Below are positions 34,862 to 44,316 of a DNA stretch of 64,000 bases, piece after piece. Position 1 is the first letter of the stretch. Each line of letters starts with the position of its first letter. A program made the position numbers and the translations under genes. This stretch comes from Gambelia wislizenii (lineage: Eukaryota > Chordata > Lepidosauria > Squamata > Crotaphytidae), in assembly GCA_030847615.1 (NCBI GenBank), contig JAUMIR010000001.1:82509501-82573500 (forward strand), written 5' to 3'. Under the pieces are notes generated by a model that did no database searches, had not been told where the DNA came from, and worked only from the letters and a program-made list of their open reading frames with translations.

Positions 34862-34888
34862 ATTTATTTATTTATTTATTTATTATTT
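34862..34888. repeat. (TTTA)n microsatellite
   Basis: Six TATT units lie within the 5' UTR of L1 copy 2. Confidence 0.9.
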
Positions 34889-35124
34889 TTTTAACTATTA
34901 TTATTATTTATCTATTCTATCTTCCGTAGACTCAACGCTTTCTCTCGGCCTCTGCCACCTCTCCAACTCTCCCAGCCAACCAGTTTCTTCCAATATTCCA
35001 TCAATCAATGCTTAGTTCAATCCGTCCAAATCCACTCCACTCTTTCGCTCTGTCTTCCAGTGTCTCTCTAGCACTCCTTCTTAGCTAGCCTGCCATGCTG
35101 CTCCATTCTAGTCTCCCGCTTCTG

Positions 35125-35400
35125 TCCCGTCCTGTTTATCCTCTCCGCTCCATCTGTCCTCTCCGTCCATCTGACTCCACCGTCCCGTCTGTCCGTCAGC
35201 CCCGTCTGTCCTCTCTATCCGTCTGTCCTCACCACCCGTCTGTCTGATCAGCCCCGTCTGTCCTTAGTCAGCCCTGTCTGTCCTCAATCAGCCCCGTCTG
35301 TCCTCTCCGCTCCGTCTGCCCCCACGTTCCGTCTATCCGTCAGCCCCGTCTGTCCTCTCTGTCCCGGCTGCTCCTCGTCTCCCGTCTGCTTCCCCCACTC
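35125..35400. repeat. CCCGTCTGTCC tandem array in L1 5' UTR
   Basis: More than fifteen imperfect copies of CCGTCTGTCC occur, often spaced by CTCTCCG or GTCAGCC, giving higher-order units such as GTCAGCCCCGTCTGTCCTCT. They lie in the 5' UTR of L1 copy 2. Repeat count and period are estimated by eye. Confidence 0.85.
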
Positions 35401-36341
35401 CTACCACATTGTCTTTCACACTGTCACTCTGTCTGCCTCGCCTCCAAGCGTATCTCTCTATTTTTGTTGTTCTCAATAATCAACAATCAGCAGTCAGACT
35501 CCCAAACTGCTTCACCAGCACTCACCCCAACACCTTCCTCCGTTTCTCAAATCTGCTGCAGTCCAGCTCTTATCCAAGCTTTTGTAATCCAGTTCACAGT
35601 TTGGAGCCCTCCAGTCTGTTTCTCACCCCTCACCTCCTCCTCCTTTCTCTTATCTAGTCCAAGTCAATTAGCTATCCTGCTGCGTAGCAGCTATGTCACA
35701 GCTCCAATTTTCCCTTCTCCTTTTGAATCTAACTCTTTGGCACTCTGCCAACCAATCCTCTCTATATTCACTACCTTTTATTTAATTTCCTCTGCAGTTA
35801 AGTTAAATTGCCTTTCTATTTAATTCCTCAGTCTTGTGAAGTGACGCTATAGAAGAGGCAAAAACAAAACAACCACAAGGTAACTTAGAGGAAGAATGGG
35901 AAGTGTCTTTAGAAAGTCCAGTAAACAAAAAAAGATCTGCCTAATCAGACAGAATAACTCTTAAACCACTTGTCCAGATGAGAACCAGCTGTTTGAAGGT
36001 AAATTGACTGCTTAAAGTTATTTTTCTAATTATACTGTGATTTTTTTTAAAAAAAAGCTTGCTTAAAAATAGGGAGGAGTTATGAGGACTTTTATGCCTT
36101 CTGGCTCCGAAGCAGCAATGGCTGTTCAGCCTGCCAACTAGGAACTGAGAGTAGGGATTTCCCTTCCCCCCCCAGACCCAATAATAACAGCTACTGCAAG
36201 CCCCTTTCTTCTTATACCTTCTCAGGTTAAGGTTGGGGGTCGTCTTCTTCTCAGACACCCCTTTGCTGCTCACAGACGACAGGGTCCCACAGAGCCCCGT
36301 TAGGTCCTGTCCGGCGTCCTTGCTCCCCCTAGTGGAAGTCC

Positions 36342-36358
36342 AGTGTTTCCCCCTTTTT
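36342..36358 (-). repeat. Target-site duplication, 5' side of L1 copy 2
   Basis: AGTGTTTCCCCCTTTTT, 17 bp. See 30267-30286. Confidence 0.8.
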
Positions 36359-37740
36359 CATTGCAATTTTGCAGTGACTAAAACTGAGCAGAATAGCTTC
36401 TTACAAACACATCTCAACAAACATCTACTTGAATTTGGTAAATTCCAAAACATTTTTCTATTTATGTTTTGGATTTTGGTGACTTGGGATATTTGGATCA
36501 ATGTGTCTATGGACTAAATGCTAGCTAGAGCAGGCCCACTATATAAAAGGAACTTACTTAAACTTACTTATGATTAAGCAGTTGATTGAGTGGGTTTTGC
36601 CACTTGGGTCCAACAAGTGAATTTAGACCTGAATTTAGAAGAGGAGAAAGTTGCTTAAAAATACTGTATGTTCTTGGGGCATTTCTTTTCTTTTCTTTGG
36701 TTTTTAGTATACATAGATTTCAAATGTTTCTATAGCTGATCAAATTTGATCATTTTTTTTAATCAACTCTCTACACACTCACTGAAGTCCTCCAGATTTT
36801 ATAGATAAAAAAAAGTCTGGTTTAAGTGAAAAGGATTCATTTTTTAAAATCTGGGAAGGAGGAGGATCCATTATTAAGACTGCAGACTCAAAAGCCCTTA
36901 ATACAATTCATGCCACTGGAACTACTCCTGTATAAGTAGTCTGGGGACATTACCACACCAGCCTCATGCCTCACAGCAATCACATTATCAAGGGAAATGG
37001 GAATGTACTGGTTGTAAAACATTCATTATCACACCTCTCTTCATTTATGCAACTGTGCACCTTTGGCAACCCCTGGTGTGATAGGTCTCTTCACATCAGT
37101 CCTGGGATGACTGGAGTCATGTGGCATGAGGAGGAGGGGTTGATTCTCATCCTCTCTCCCCCCTTCTCCCTTGCTATTCCAAAGCAGGCTGGCTTGGTTC
37201 TCCAAATCAGGCCTCCTCATGCCACATGATTGCAGTCATCCCAGAACTGAGGTGAAGGGAGCTGTCTCACAGGGGTGTGTGGAAGAATAGCAGTATTGGC
37301 AGGTATTGATGGGATTTTCCCTCAATTGAAAGGCACAACAGTAATGACAAGAATGCAAAGCAGCAACAGGATAGTCATGACATGATAAGTACTAGCCAAA
37401 TTCATTACTATCCCATGAAATCATGTGATAAAGTCTATAATCTTGTGACCTAAACATTGTAATTTCCCAGCTTTGAGAGACTAATATAAAGCAAGAAGTA
37501 GTTTTTCAGAAATCAAAGAAAAACTAGGCTTTTGGTAAAGACCCAGCTGATGTAAACTTTGCTGGCTCTTTAGCTCCCTTTAATTAATAAATTATAAGTA
37601 ATTTAATTCTGGAATTAAGTACATACTGAAATTCTAACTTAAGTCAATCATTTCAATTTAAAAAAATCTAATTAAGTTGCTCCTTTTTGTTCTGAAAATT
37701 TTCAATTAACTGATAACTTAATTGGTTTTAATTAGTTCAC
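36359..37740. other. Unassigned intergenic stretch
   Basis: The segment 37082-37115 (CACATCAGTCCTGGGATGAC, then CATGTGGCATGAGGAGGAGG) is repeated in inverse at 37217-37255 (CTCATGCCACATGATTGCAG then CATCCCAGAACTGAGGTGAA), making a possible short TIR element of about 175 bp. Nothing else is recognised. Confidence 0.4.
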
Positions 37741-37746
37741 TGAGGG

Positions 37747-37893
37747 GGAGCCAACATGGTTTGGTTAAAGTGTTGGACTATGACTCTGGAGAATAGGGTT
37801 CAAATCCCCACTCAGCCATGGAAACCCACTAGGTGACCTTGGGCAAGTCGCACTGTCCCAGCCTCAGAGGAAGGCAAAGGCAAATCTTTATTT
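37747..37893 (+). mobile_element. tRNA-derived SINE, copy f, 3'-truncated
   Basis: GGAGCCAACATGGTTTGGTT, then TTGGACTATGACTCTGGAG, B-box GGGTTCAAATCCC (37797-37809), CTCAGCCATGGAAACCCACT, GACCTTGGGCAAGTCGCACT and CAGCCTCAGAGGAAGGCAAA. The well-preserved head matches 16490-16722. The sequence stops after GGCAAAGGCAAAT. Confidence 0.85.
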
Positions 37894-38563
37894 AAATTCT
37901 TCTCTGGCTTGAATTTTATTGAGATTTGTAGAATTATAAGGCTGTGATGCTCCCCTTGTGTTGATATAAGCATTATGAGCTCCTAAACTTGTATTCCCCA
38001 TTCTGCAAATATGATTCCTGCCTGGCTGTTAATTACAATAACAACATTGGTACCTGAGATTTTGGAGGAAACAGAGACTTGTTACACAAAAGAATTGGAA
38101 GAATTCAGTGGGAGTTAGTATAGCTAGTTTGAGAGAAATTTTATTTTTCTTTCACATACCTTTTATGTTAATAAACATTTGCTTATTGCATCTTTGTGGA
38201 TTTGATATTACAGAACAATACAGTTATTGCAAAACCTCCAAAACTAAAGGTCACTTAAATACCAAGGTACATTTTATCATGTCATCATATTTAGCAAGAA
38301 ATGTCAGGAAGGCATTTAGGAAAAAAATTACCATCTACTCCCTTTCTAAAGCATGAAAATACTTACAAGAGATTTCCTCCTGATTTACCATTGGGAAAAG
38401 TCTTTGTACATACTAAATCAAACATTCCTGAATTATTATTTCACAAATCCAATTATATTTCCGATTGAACTGAAGAAAAATAATCTGTAAAGTAGACATC
38501 TGAAATGACCATATAGAAATAGCTGGAGCACAACTCAGATGTATAAGAATACAAAGGAAGTAG
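37894..38563. other. Unassigned AT-rich stretch
   Basis: No domain-bearing frame or recognised repeat was found. Confidence 0.4.
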
Positions 38564-38565
38564 TA

Positions 38566-38646
38566 CTGTATATTCCGGCGTATAAGACAACTTTTGAGCA
38601 CTCAAAAGTGCCCTCCAAAATTGACAGTCATCTTATACGCCGGATA
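38566..38646 (+). mobile_element. GTATAAGAC-type DNA element terminus, left (A)
   Basis: CTGTATATTCCGGCGTATAA then GACAACTTTTGAGCACTCAA and a return CATCTTATACGCCGG. The block is itself a hairpin and follows TA at 38564-38565. It is homologous in inverse to 40861-40942. It probably forms one end of a TA-inserting DNA transposon. Confidence 0.65.
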
Positions 38647-38925
38647 TACTTTGCTTCACCTGCCTGCCTATCTCCTGCCTCTTCGCAAACGGAGGGAAGA
38701 GGCAGGAGATGAGGCGGAGGGGTGAAGCAAAGTGCTTTTCCAGTTCATTCGCCCCCCTCCTCTGCCTTCTCCCACTTTGGGGAGCAACGGAGACAGAGGA
38801 GGGGGGTGAACGTTGCGGTTTGCCGCGGCCGCCGCTTGATCGCCTCTGCAGCGGCCGAGGCAAACCGCTAGATTCGCCCTTTTCCCCCACCTTGCTTGAA
38901 GGTGGAGGAGAAGGGTGAAAATGCC
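38647..38925. repeat. Three successive non-identical hairpins
   Basis: Self-complementary pairs stand one after another: TTTGCTTCACC with GGTGAAGCAAAG (38650-38733), GTTCATTCGCCCCCCTCCTC with GAGGAGGGGGGTGAAC (38746-38812), and GCGGTTTGCC with GGCAAACCGC (38815-38869). TTCGCCCTTTTCCCCCACC then mirrors GGTGGAGGAGAAGGGTGAA (38873-38918). They lead into the 39-kb array. Confidence 0.75.
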
Positions 38926-38954
38926 CCCTCCCCCATCCACCCTCCGCCCATCCA

Positions 38955-39890
38955 CCCCTCTTCCTCAAAGCCGCGATTCCATTGGAATCGCGGCTTTGGA
39001 GAGGGAGGATGGCTGCAAAGCCCCCTCCCCCTAGCCACCCTCCGCCCATCCACCCCCCTTCCCCAAAGCCCCCTCCCAGCCTCCCCCCACCCACGCTCCG
39101 CCCATCCACCCCCCTTCCCCAAAGCCGTGGTTCCATTGGAATTGCGGCTCTGGAGAAGGGGGGTGGCAGCGAAGCCCCCTCCCAGCCTCCCCCCAGCCAC
39201 CCTCCACCCAGCCACGCCCCTTCCCCAAAGCCACGGTTCCATTGGAATCGCAGCTTTGGGGAAGGGGGGTGGCAGAGAAGCCTCCTCCCAGCCTCCCCCC
39301 AGCCACCCTCCACCCATCCACCCCCTTCCCCAAAGCTTTGGGGAAGGGGGGGGCAGAGAAGCCCCCTCCCAGCCTCCCCCCAGCCACCCTCCGCCCACCC
39401 ACCCCCTTCCCCAATGGAACCGCGGCTCTGGAGAAGGGGGTGGCAGCGAAGCCCCCTCCCAGCCTCCCCCCAGCCACCCTCCGCCCATCCACCCCCCTTC
39501 CCCAAAGCCGCGGTTCCATTGGAATTGCGGCTCTGGAGAACGGGGGTGGCAGTGAAGCCCCCTCCCAGCCTCCCACCAGCCACCCTCCGCCCAGCCACGC
39601 CCCTTCCCCAAAGCCACGGTTCCATTGGAATCACGGCTTTGGGGAAGGGGGGTGGCAGCGAAGCCCCCTCCCAGCCTCCCCCCAGCCACCCTCTGCCCAT
39701 CCACCCCCCTTCCCCAAAGCCGCGGTTCCATTGGAATCGCTGCTCTGGAGAAGGGGCGTGGCTGCGATGCCCGCTCCCAGCCTCCCCCCAGCCACCCTCC
39801 GGCCAGCCACCCCCCTTCCCCAAAGCTGCACTTTGGAGAGGGTGGTGGTGGCTGCAAAGCCCCCTCCCCCAGCCAGCCAGCCACCCTCCG
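38955..39890. repeat. GC-rich tandem array, about 120-bp hairpin-bearing units
   Basis: About eight to nine units are present, each containing AAAGCCGCGGTTCCATTGGA followed by ATCGCGGCTTTGG (inverted halves) plus a CCCTCCCAGCCTCCCCCCAG block. Some units lack the hairpin core (for example near 39063 and 39335). Because stops are rare in this composition, frames up to 424 codons appear on both strands and in several phases; these are not genes. Both strands are potentially cruciform-forming. Confidence 0.9.
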
Positions 39891-40334
39891 CCCATGTGCA
39901 TCAGCACCGTTCATTGGTATCCCAACCTCTCCACAATGAACAAAGAAGTCAGAAGGTGCTACTTATGTTTGCTTGAATGCAAGTAGAAGCTTCCATGAGA
40001 TCAGGAAGCAGATTTTGATGCTTAGCTTGGCAAGATCAGGATTGGAGAGATGGGTATGGAGATGTTGAGGATGGGGCCAGTATGAGCAGCCCCTTGCCCT
40101 TTTCATGTTGTAGCAAATTGATGTGCCTGTGCTTCCATCCCTGCTATGTAGGAAAAACCACAATGCCTTTTGCATATGGGGCAGGACTAGAGGGTATTCT
40201 ACTCATGGCACTTCTATTTCCTAATCATGTTGGCTCTAGTTTAAGCCTCATTAAAAAATAAAATACTGTATATTCCAGTGTATAAGACGACTGGGCGCAT
40301 AAGACGACCCCCCCAATTTTTAAGTTAAAATATA

Positions 40335-40405
40335 GAGTTTGCCCCCCCCCAGCCAGCCAGCCAGCCACCTGGCTGGAAATCCTGCCCCCCACCAGCCAGC
40401 CAGCT
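40335..40405. repeat. (CCAG)n simple repeat
   Basis: CCCCCCAGCCAGCCAGCCAG and a second short run after CTGGCTGG. A similar CCAGCCAGTCAACCAGCCAG run occurs at 42046-42064 near the other end of element B. Confidence 0.85.
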
Positions 40406-40407
40406 CA

Positions 40408-40700
40408 GTGGCTGTAGATGATGGAATAGTCTGTGAAATTAAAGGACTGAGAACAGCTAAAAAAGCATGGGATACTTTGAAAAATCTCTGTGGTGTTCAA
40501 TCTTTGGAAAGTAAGGTTGCATTAATACTGTAAGTTGGTTAATATGAAGCTATCAAATCCCAAATTTTTGAATGAGCACATTAATGAATGAACACATTAA
40601 TGGTTTTAGAGCCACATTGGCAGACAAGAAAATTTCACCATAGACAAAACTTGATGCAAACTGAGAAGTTGAATCCAGAAATTCTAATTTTAGGCTAACT
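40408..40700 (+). pseudogene. Possible copia-type gag remnant (UBN2-like)
   Basis: The frame DDGIVCEIKGLRTAKKAWDT then LKNLCGVQSLESKVALIL resembles the A-W-x-x-L and S...KL core of Ty1/copia gag proteins. Downstream, in other frames, FLNEHINE (about 40568) and LADKKISP (about 40618) keep the order expected in that domain. Stops and frameshifts separate the pieces. No protease, integrase or reverse transcriptase of the copia type is seen nearby. The call is by motif only and could be a coincidence or a domesticated or rearranged fragment. Confidence 0.4.
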
Positions 40701-40777
40701 TGTCCTGAAAAGAAACATCATTTTGACTCTCCTGAGCTAAATAGAGGGCCATTTAACTCTTCAAATGCAAAGCAGTC

Positions 40778-40880
40778 ATTCTCACAGCAGGAGGAAGGAT
40801 CTGCTGGGGAAACTGCCCAGGCCATTTTACACTTCAATCATTCTCACAGCAGGGGAAAAGGTCTACTGGGGTATAAGACC
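40778..40880. repeat. Direct repeat, period about 64 bp
   Basis: TCATTCTCACAGCAGGAGGA and GGATCTGCTGGGG (40778-40813) recur as TCATTCTCACAGCAGGGGAA and GGTCTACTGGGG (40842-40876). Confidence 0.7.
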
Positions 40881-40942
40881 CCCCCCACTTTTGAAGAGAT
40901 TTTCAAGTGTTAAAAAGTAGTCTTGTATGCAAGAATATACGG
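40861..40942 (-). mobile_element. GTATAAGAC-type terminus, right (C)
   Basis: In inverse it reads CCGTATATTCTTGCATACAA then GACTACTTTTTAACACTTGA and GGGTCTTATACC, homologous along about 75 bp to terminus A at 38566. TA follows at 40943-40944. It lies inside element B, so A-C and B-B' are interleaved. Confidence 0.65.
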
Positions 40943-42180
40943 TAAACAGAAGGTCTTATCAGACTGTTAAATTTTGCTATCAGGACCCTATTAACTGACA
41001 TTATTTCTACCTCTCAGTGGTATTGATTAATTTCAGTTAGTGTACTACAAAAACTTCTGTTCCTTTTTGTGTGTCTGAAATGTTGTCTTGTATGATGATA
41101 ATCTTTGTGAAATTGCACAACTCATTCTGACTGCCTCAGGCGACTGTGCTCACACGTAAAGAGTCTTGCATTTCTCACTTTTCTTAGAAATATAATCTGA
41201 TCTTTTACTGGATTCAGTGACTTAAAATGCCAGGCTTTACAAGGCAGAAAATTGGAAGAGAAAGTGATAATCAATATATGGTACATTCAGAGGGGACAGG
41301 TGCAAATGCCTGGGGAAATTATTTCAAAAGCAGATTTTAATTTGAACCCTAGGAGGAGTAATGATGAAAATGAGTATTTGAATCCTGAAAACCCTGATAA
41401 ACTCTTGGACTGTGCACAGGAACCTTGACTTAGTTCAGAGCCCAGTTTGATGAGTCAGAATTTGGTCTGATTCAGTCTTGATTGATCTATATCCAATTCT
41501 GATCTGATCTGGACCACAAATACAAAGTGAGGTTGGGAAATCCAGATTGTTAGTGACTTGCATTAGAGACTCAAAAGATTTGGGATTTTTTTTTTAACAC
41601 AGATTAAATTTGGAGACATAGTGGACCTTAAAGAGATTAACTCAGCTAAATTTCAGACAGGTAGCTTCAGGGGGCTTTGTGTTAGGCACCTATAGCATCT
41701 GCTGTTTTTCAAACCAAGCACAACAACAATTTTTAAAAGCTTCTGATTGTCCTGCTGTGAGAATTCATGCTGCTTTTGTCCTGGCACTTTCCATTTATTA
41801 TTGAGGAATTTCCCCAGAGTACCTGAAGATCCCCAACCATCAGAGTCTTAACAGTATTACCTATTAGGCCAACTACATCCATTTCTTGAGAAGGGTGTCA
41901 TGTCCTAGCAGTGAAGTTTATCACAGATGTATTCAAGTCTTTTACTCCAAGCCTCAAGTCAAGTCTCAATTTGTTCGCTTTCCCAACTCACGAGGAGATC
42001 CTCATGAGTTAGGAAACAAAGAGGATCAGCTGGCAAGGCTCCCCCAGCCAGTCAACCAGCCAGCCAAATTGGGGGGTGGTGGTGGTCTTATCTGGTGAAT
42101 ATATGCCTAAGCCTAGATTTTTGGCTGGAAATGGGGGGGTCTTATACACCCAGTCGTCTTATACGCCGGAATATATGGTA

Positions 42181-42899
42181 TTTATTTCATACCTTAGAAC
42201 GGTGGTTCAGATCCTCAGAGGACGGGGTTGAAATCAGCCCTATGAATTTTCCCATAGGGCCACACCCCCTTTCCCTATAACACCATCATTGGGTAGTTTC
42301 CCTGCTTTGGTATGTGTTTTCCCCTTTGCAAAAAGTGGAAAGGATTCCCCAGAGGCTTAGCTACTGGAAATCAGAGCTTTTTGTTGTTGTTATTGTTTTT
42401 GCCTTTGTTCCACCTACTACTGGAACATGGCTCCTCGGAACTTTGAAACTCAATTCAGACCTTGGGCTAAAAGAGGCTCCCTACCATTGCCTTAGAAGAA
42501 ACTTTGCTCCATGTGAGTGGGGGTTGTGTGTGTGTTCATATTTTTCTTTCTTAAAGGGACACAATTCTTCACCAATTTTCTTCTCAAAGGAAGCAATGAG
42601 TAATTTTAGCAGTTTTCTTTCCACTGCAAGAAAGTGAGCAAACAGGCAAGGGAGCAGGCAGGTGAACAGTGGGCAGAAACTGTCTCAGTTGTAAACTGCA
42701 TGCACCATGGGCTGGGGGAGGGGGCTATTGGCAGGAAAGGAGATGGAGAGGAGTGGAGTGAGCCACAGCCAGTCTGGCCCTGGATTAAAGCCCTGAATAG
42801 CTGAGAAGACCCAGATTTGAGCCATACATTGTCTGTGAAGGAGGAGGAGGCCTGGGAGCTAGATGGAGATTTTTGCAGCAGCAGAGTCTGTAGCATGCA
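42181..42899. other. Unassigned intergenic stretch
   Basis: Short frames on both strands lack recognised domains. A palindromic ATGAATTTTCCCATAGGGC patch lies at 42242-42260. Confidence 0.4.
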
Positions 42900-42991
42900 T
42901 AATTAGGGTGTGGGACTTAAAATAGTCACAGTTTTTCTACTTTCATGGGGATCCTGAGCCCCTAAACCTTGTGAAAGTTGAGGGTCTACTG
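42900..42991 (-). mobile_element. Tigger-like MITE terminus, fragment
   Basis: The right end TTGTGAAAGTTGAGGGTCTA then CTG is followed by TA (42992-42993). Read in inverse, CAGTAGACCCTCAACTTTCA resembles Tigger-family ends. No left end was found. Confidence 0.45.
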
Positions 42992-42993
42992 TA

Positions 42994-43960
42994 TTGGGAT
43001 CTCAGGATGTTTATATGGGAAAATGTGCAGGCTCTTTGGTAATCTGTTAGGTAATTTATTACATGCATTCATAGATATACAAGTATATACATTCCCCTGA
43101 GGGAGAAACACAGACATGTTAATGTCTGGGTGCTTGCTTTCGTCACATTACATTACGTTGCATGTGAGGCATCATACATTTGTTACATTACATCATATGG
43201 TCATTAGGATATAAAACTTTCATAAGAATGGAACCTTTATCTCTCTGCATCTCTTTAACAGGCTTTATAATCATTAACACATAGATGAATATTACTATCT
43301 TAAACTGTACAATTTAGCCATATGTCCATCATCATCATCAGATTCTTTCATATTTTCCATATTATCAGTTAAGACATTATACAGACATTGCAAAAAGGCT
43401 TTCACATGCACAGAATTCTGTCCCATTTATCATATCCATAACCATCTACTGTATATATCAAGGAAAACAGCCTCATCTGTTAAAGCACTACACAACTCTA
43501 AACAGACATCCATTAGCAGGTAGGCATTCAAGGGTTAATCTCCTTGGACATTGTTAAATCTTAACAGCATCTATTATAGCTATTATCATCTTTCAGCATG
43601 TTTGGACAGATTATTAGTTTATCAGGAACACCCAGCTGTCAGAGACAGCAGTCTTTGTTTGTGGAGACATGTCAAAGGGAGACTGATCTGTGGCTGTATC
43701 TTGGCTCCTTGTATTCAATCTTTAGCCTAGCCCAGACTATCAGTTATCCAATTAAAATAAACCAAAACAAAGGTGTTCACTGTACCTTACTTACACTTTC
43801 CCAACCAAAACAAAAATCTTTATCCATGACTGTACTTGCTATACACTTGGAGTCTTTGGCTTCTAGCCATCTGGATTACATCAGCCATCACAGCACCTGC
43901 TACAGGTTATTCTCACTGAAATCTACTGGCTGTCCTCTTATCTTTATTACAATTGAGCAC
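42994..43960. other. Unassigned intergenic stretch
   Basis: A 147-codon frame (43598-44041) has no recognised domain and runs into a microsatellite. It is not called as a gene. Confidence 0.4.
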
Positions 43961-43961
43961 A

Positions 43962-43998
43962 TTATTATTATTATTATTATTATTAATAATAATACTGA
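43962..43998. repeat. (ATT)n microsatellite
   Basis: About eight ATT units and then AATAATAAT. It probably marks the tail of the adjoining retroposon end. Confidence 0.95.
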
Positions 43999-43999
43999 G

Positions 44000-44040
44000 T
44001 TATTTATTACCCGCCTCTCCCCTCAGGATCGGGGCGGGTA
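44000..44040. repeat. CCCGCCTC hairpin retroposon end
   Basis: It is homologous to 5240-5290. It abuts the (ATT)n run on one side and a CR1 tail fragment on the other. Confidence 0.5.
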
Positions 44041-44133
44041 ACTGTCAAAAAGTTCCTCCTCATGCTGAGGTGGAATCTCTGTTCCTGGAGCTTGCACCCA
44101 TTGCTCCGTGTTCCAGTCTCTGGAGCAGCAGAA
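44041..44133 (-). mobile_element. CR1 tail fragment
   Basis: The plus-strand sequence ACTGTCAAAAAGTTCCTCCT through GCTCCGTGTTCCAGTCTCTG then GAGCAGCAG is the reverse complement of 565-670. Both ends are missing, so it is an internal piece. Confidence 0.85.
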
Positions 44134-44316
44134 AACATACAATTTAATACAGTTCAGCAAGTTATACATCTGCTAAAGGTTATTACAGGTGACATCTGCT
44201 CACATCTCCAGCGGGTTATTCTCAATCATGCTTTGTTGACATTTGAGTAGGCCTTTCCCCAAACTTAAGCTGCTAATACATACACACATTCTAACATATC
44301 TAGCTTCCTGTACTAT

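Larger units (their letters stand above)
30287..36341 (-). mobile_element. L1 retrotransposon copy 2 with target-site duplication
   Basis: A 6.05-kb insertion in minus orientation is flanked by AGTGTTTCCCCCTTTTT at 36342-36358 and the same word with one extra C and two extra T at 30267-30286. The duplication reads AAAAAGGGGG... on the element sense strand, as expected for L1 endonuclease cleavage at a T-rich site. A 5' UTR of about 1.56 kb, an intact ORF1 and a broken ORF2 follow in order, then an AATAAA-bearing 3' end. This is the best-preserved retrotransposon in the window. Confidence 0.88.
34778..36341 (-). promoter_or_regulatory. L1 copy 2 5' UTR, presumed internal promoter region
   Basis: About 1.56 kb lie between the 5' target duplication and the ORF1 ATG. 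On the sense strand it begins near GGACTTCCACTAGGGGGAGC, contains a GC-rich start, a long pyrimidine/purine-skewed tandem array (35130-35400), and a (TAAA)n stretch near ORF1. In L1 elements this region normally carries an internal RNA polymerase II promoter; that function is inferred, not seen. Confidence 0.6.
40266..42178 (+). mobile_element. GTATAAGAC-type DNA element (B), TA-flanked
   Basis: The left end CTGTATATTCCAGTGTATAA then GACGACTGGGCGCATAAGAC is matched in inverse at the right by GTCTTATACACCCAGTCGTC then TTATACGCCGGAATATATGG. TA flanks both sides (40264-40265 and 42179-42180). This suggests a Tc1/mariner-like non-autonomous or relic element. No transposase is recognised. The interior holds (CCAG)n, a gag-like remnant, a direct repeat and another GTATAAGAC terminus. 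Confidence 0.7.

Noticed and set aside
35409..35823. Two overlapping plus-strand frames in the L1 5' UTR
   Set aside because: Pyrimidine-rich antisense sequence without stops; no domain and wrong strand for the element.
38955..39890. CRISPR-like array
   Set aside because: Units are contiguous repeats without unique spacers of constant length, in a eukaryotic transposon setting.
38633..39986. Long open frames (up to 424 codons) on both strands in the GC-rich array
   Set aside because: They occur in several phases and on both strands at once, consist of repeating Gly/Arg/Trp or Pro/Ser units dictated by the tandem repeat, and have no domain.
43598..44041. 147-codon frame as a gene
   Set aside because: It ends in an (ATT)n microsatellite and a retroposon end and has no recognisable domain or codon pattern.
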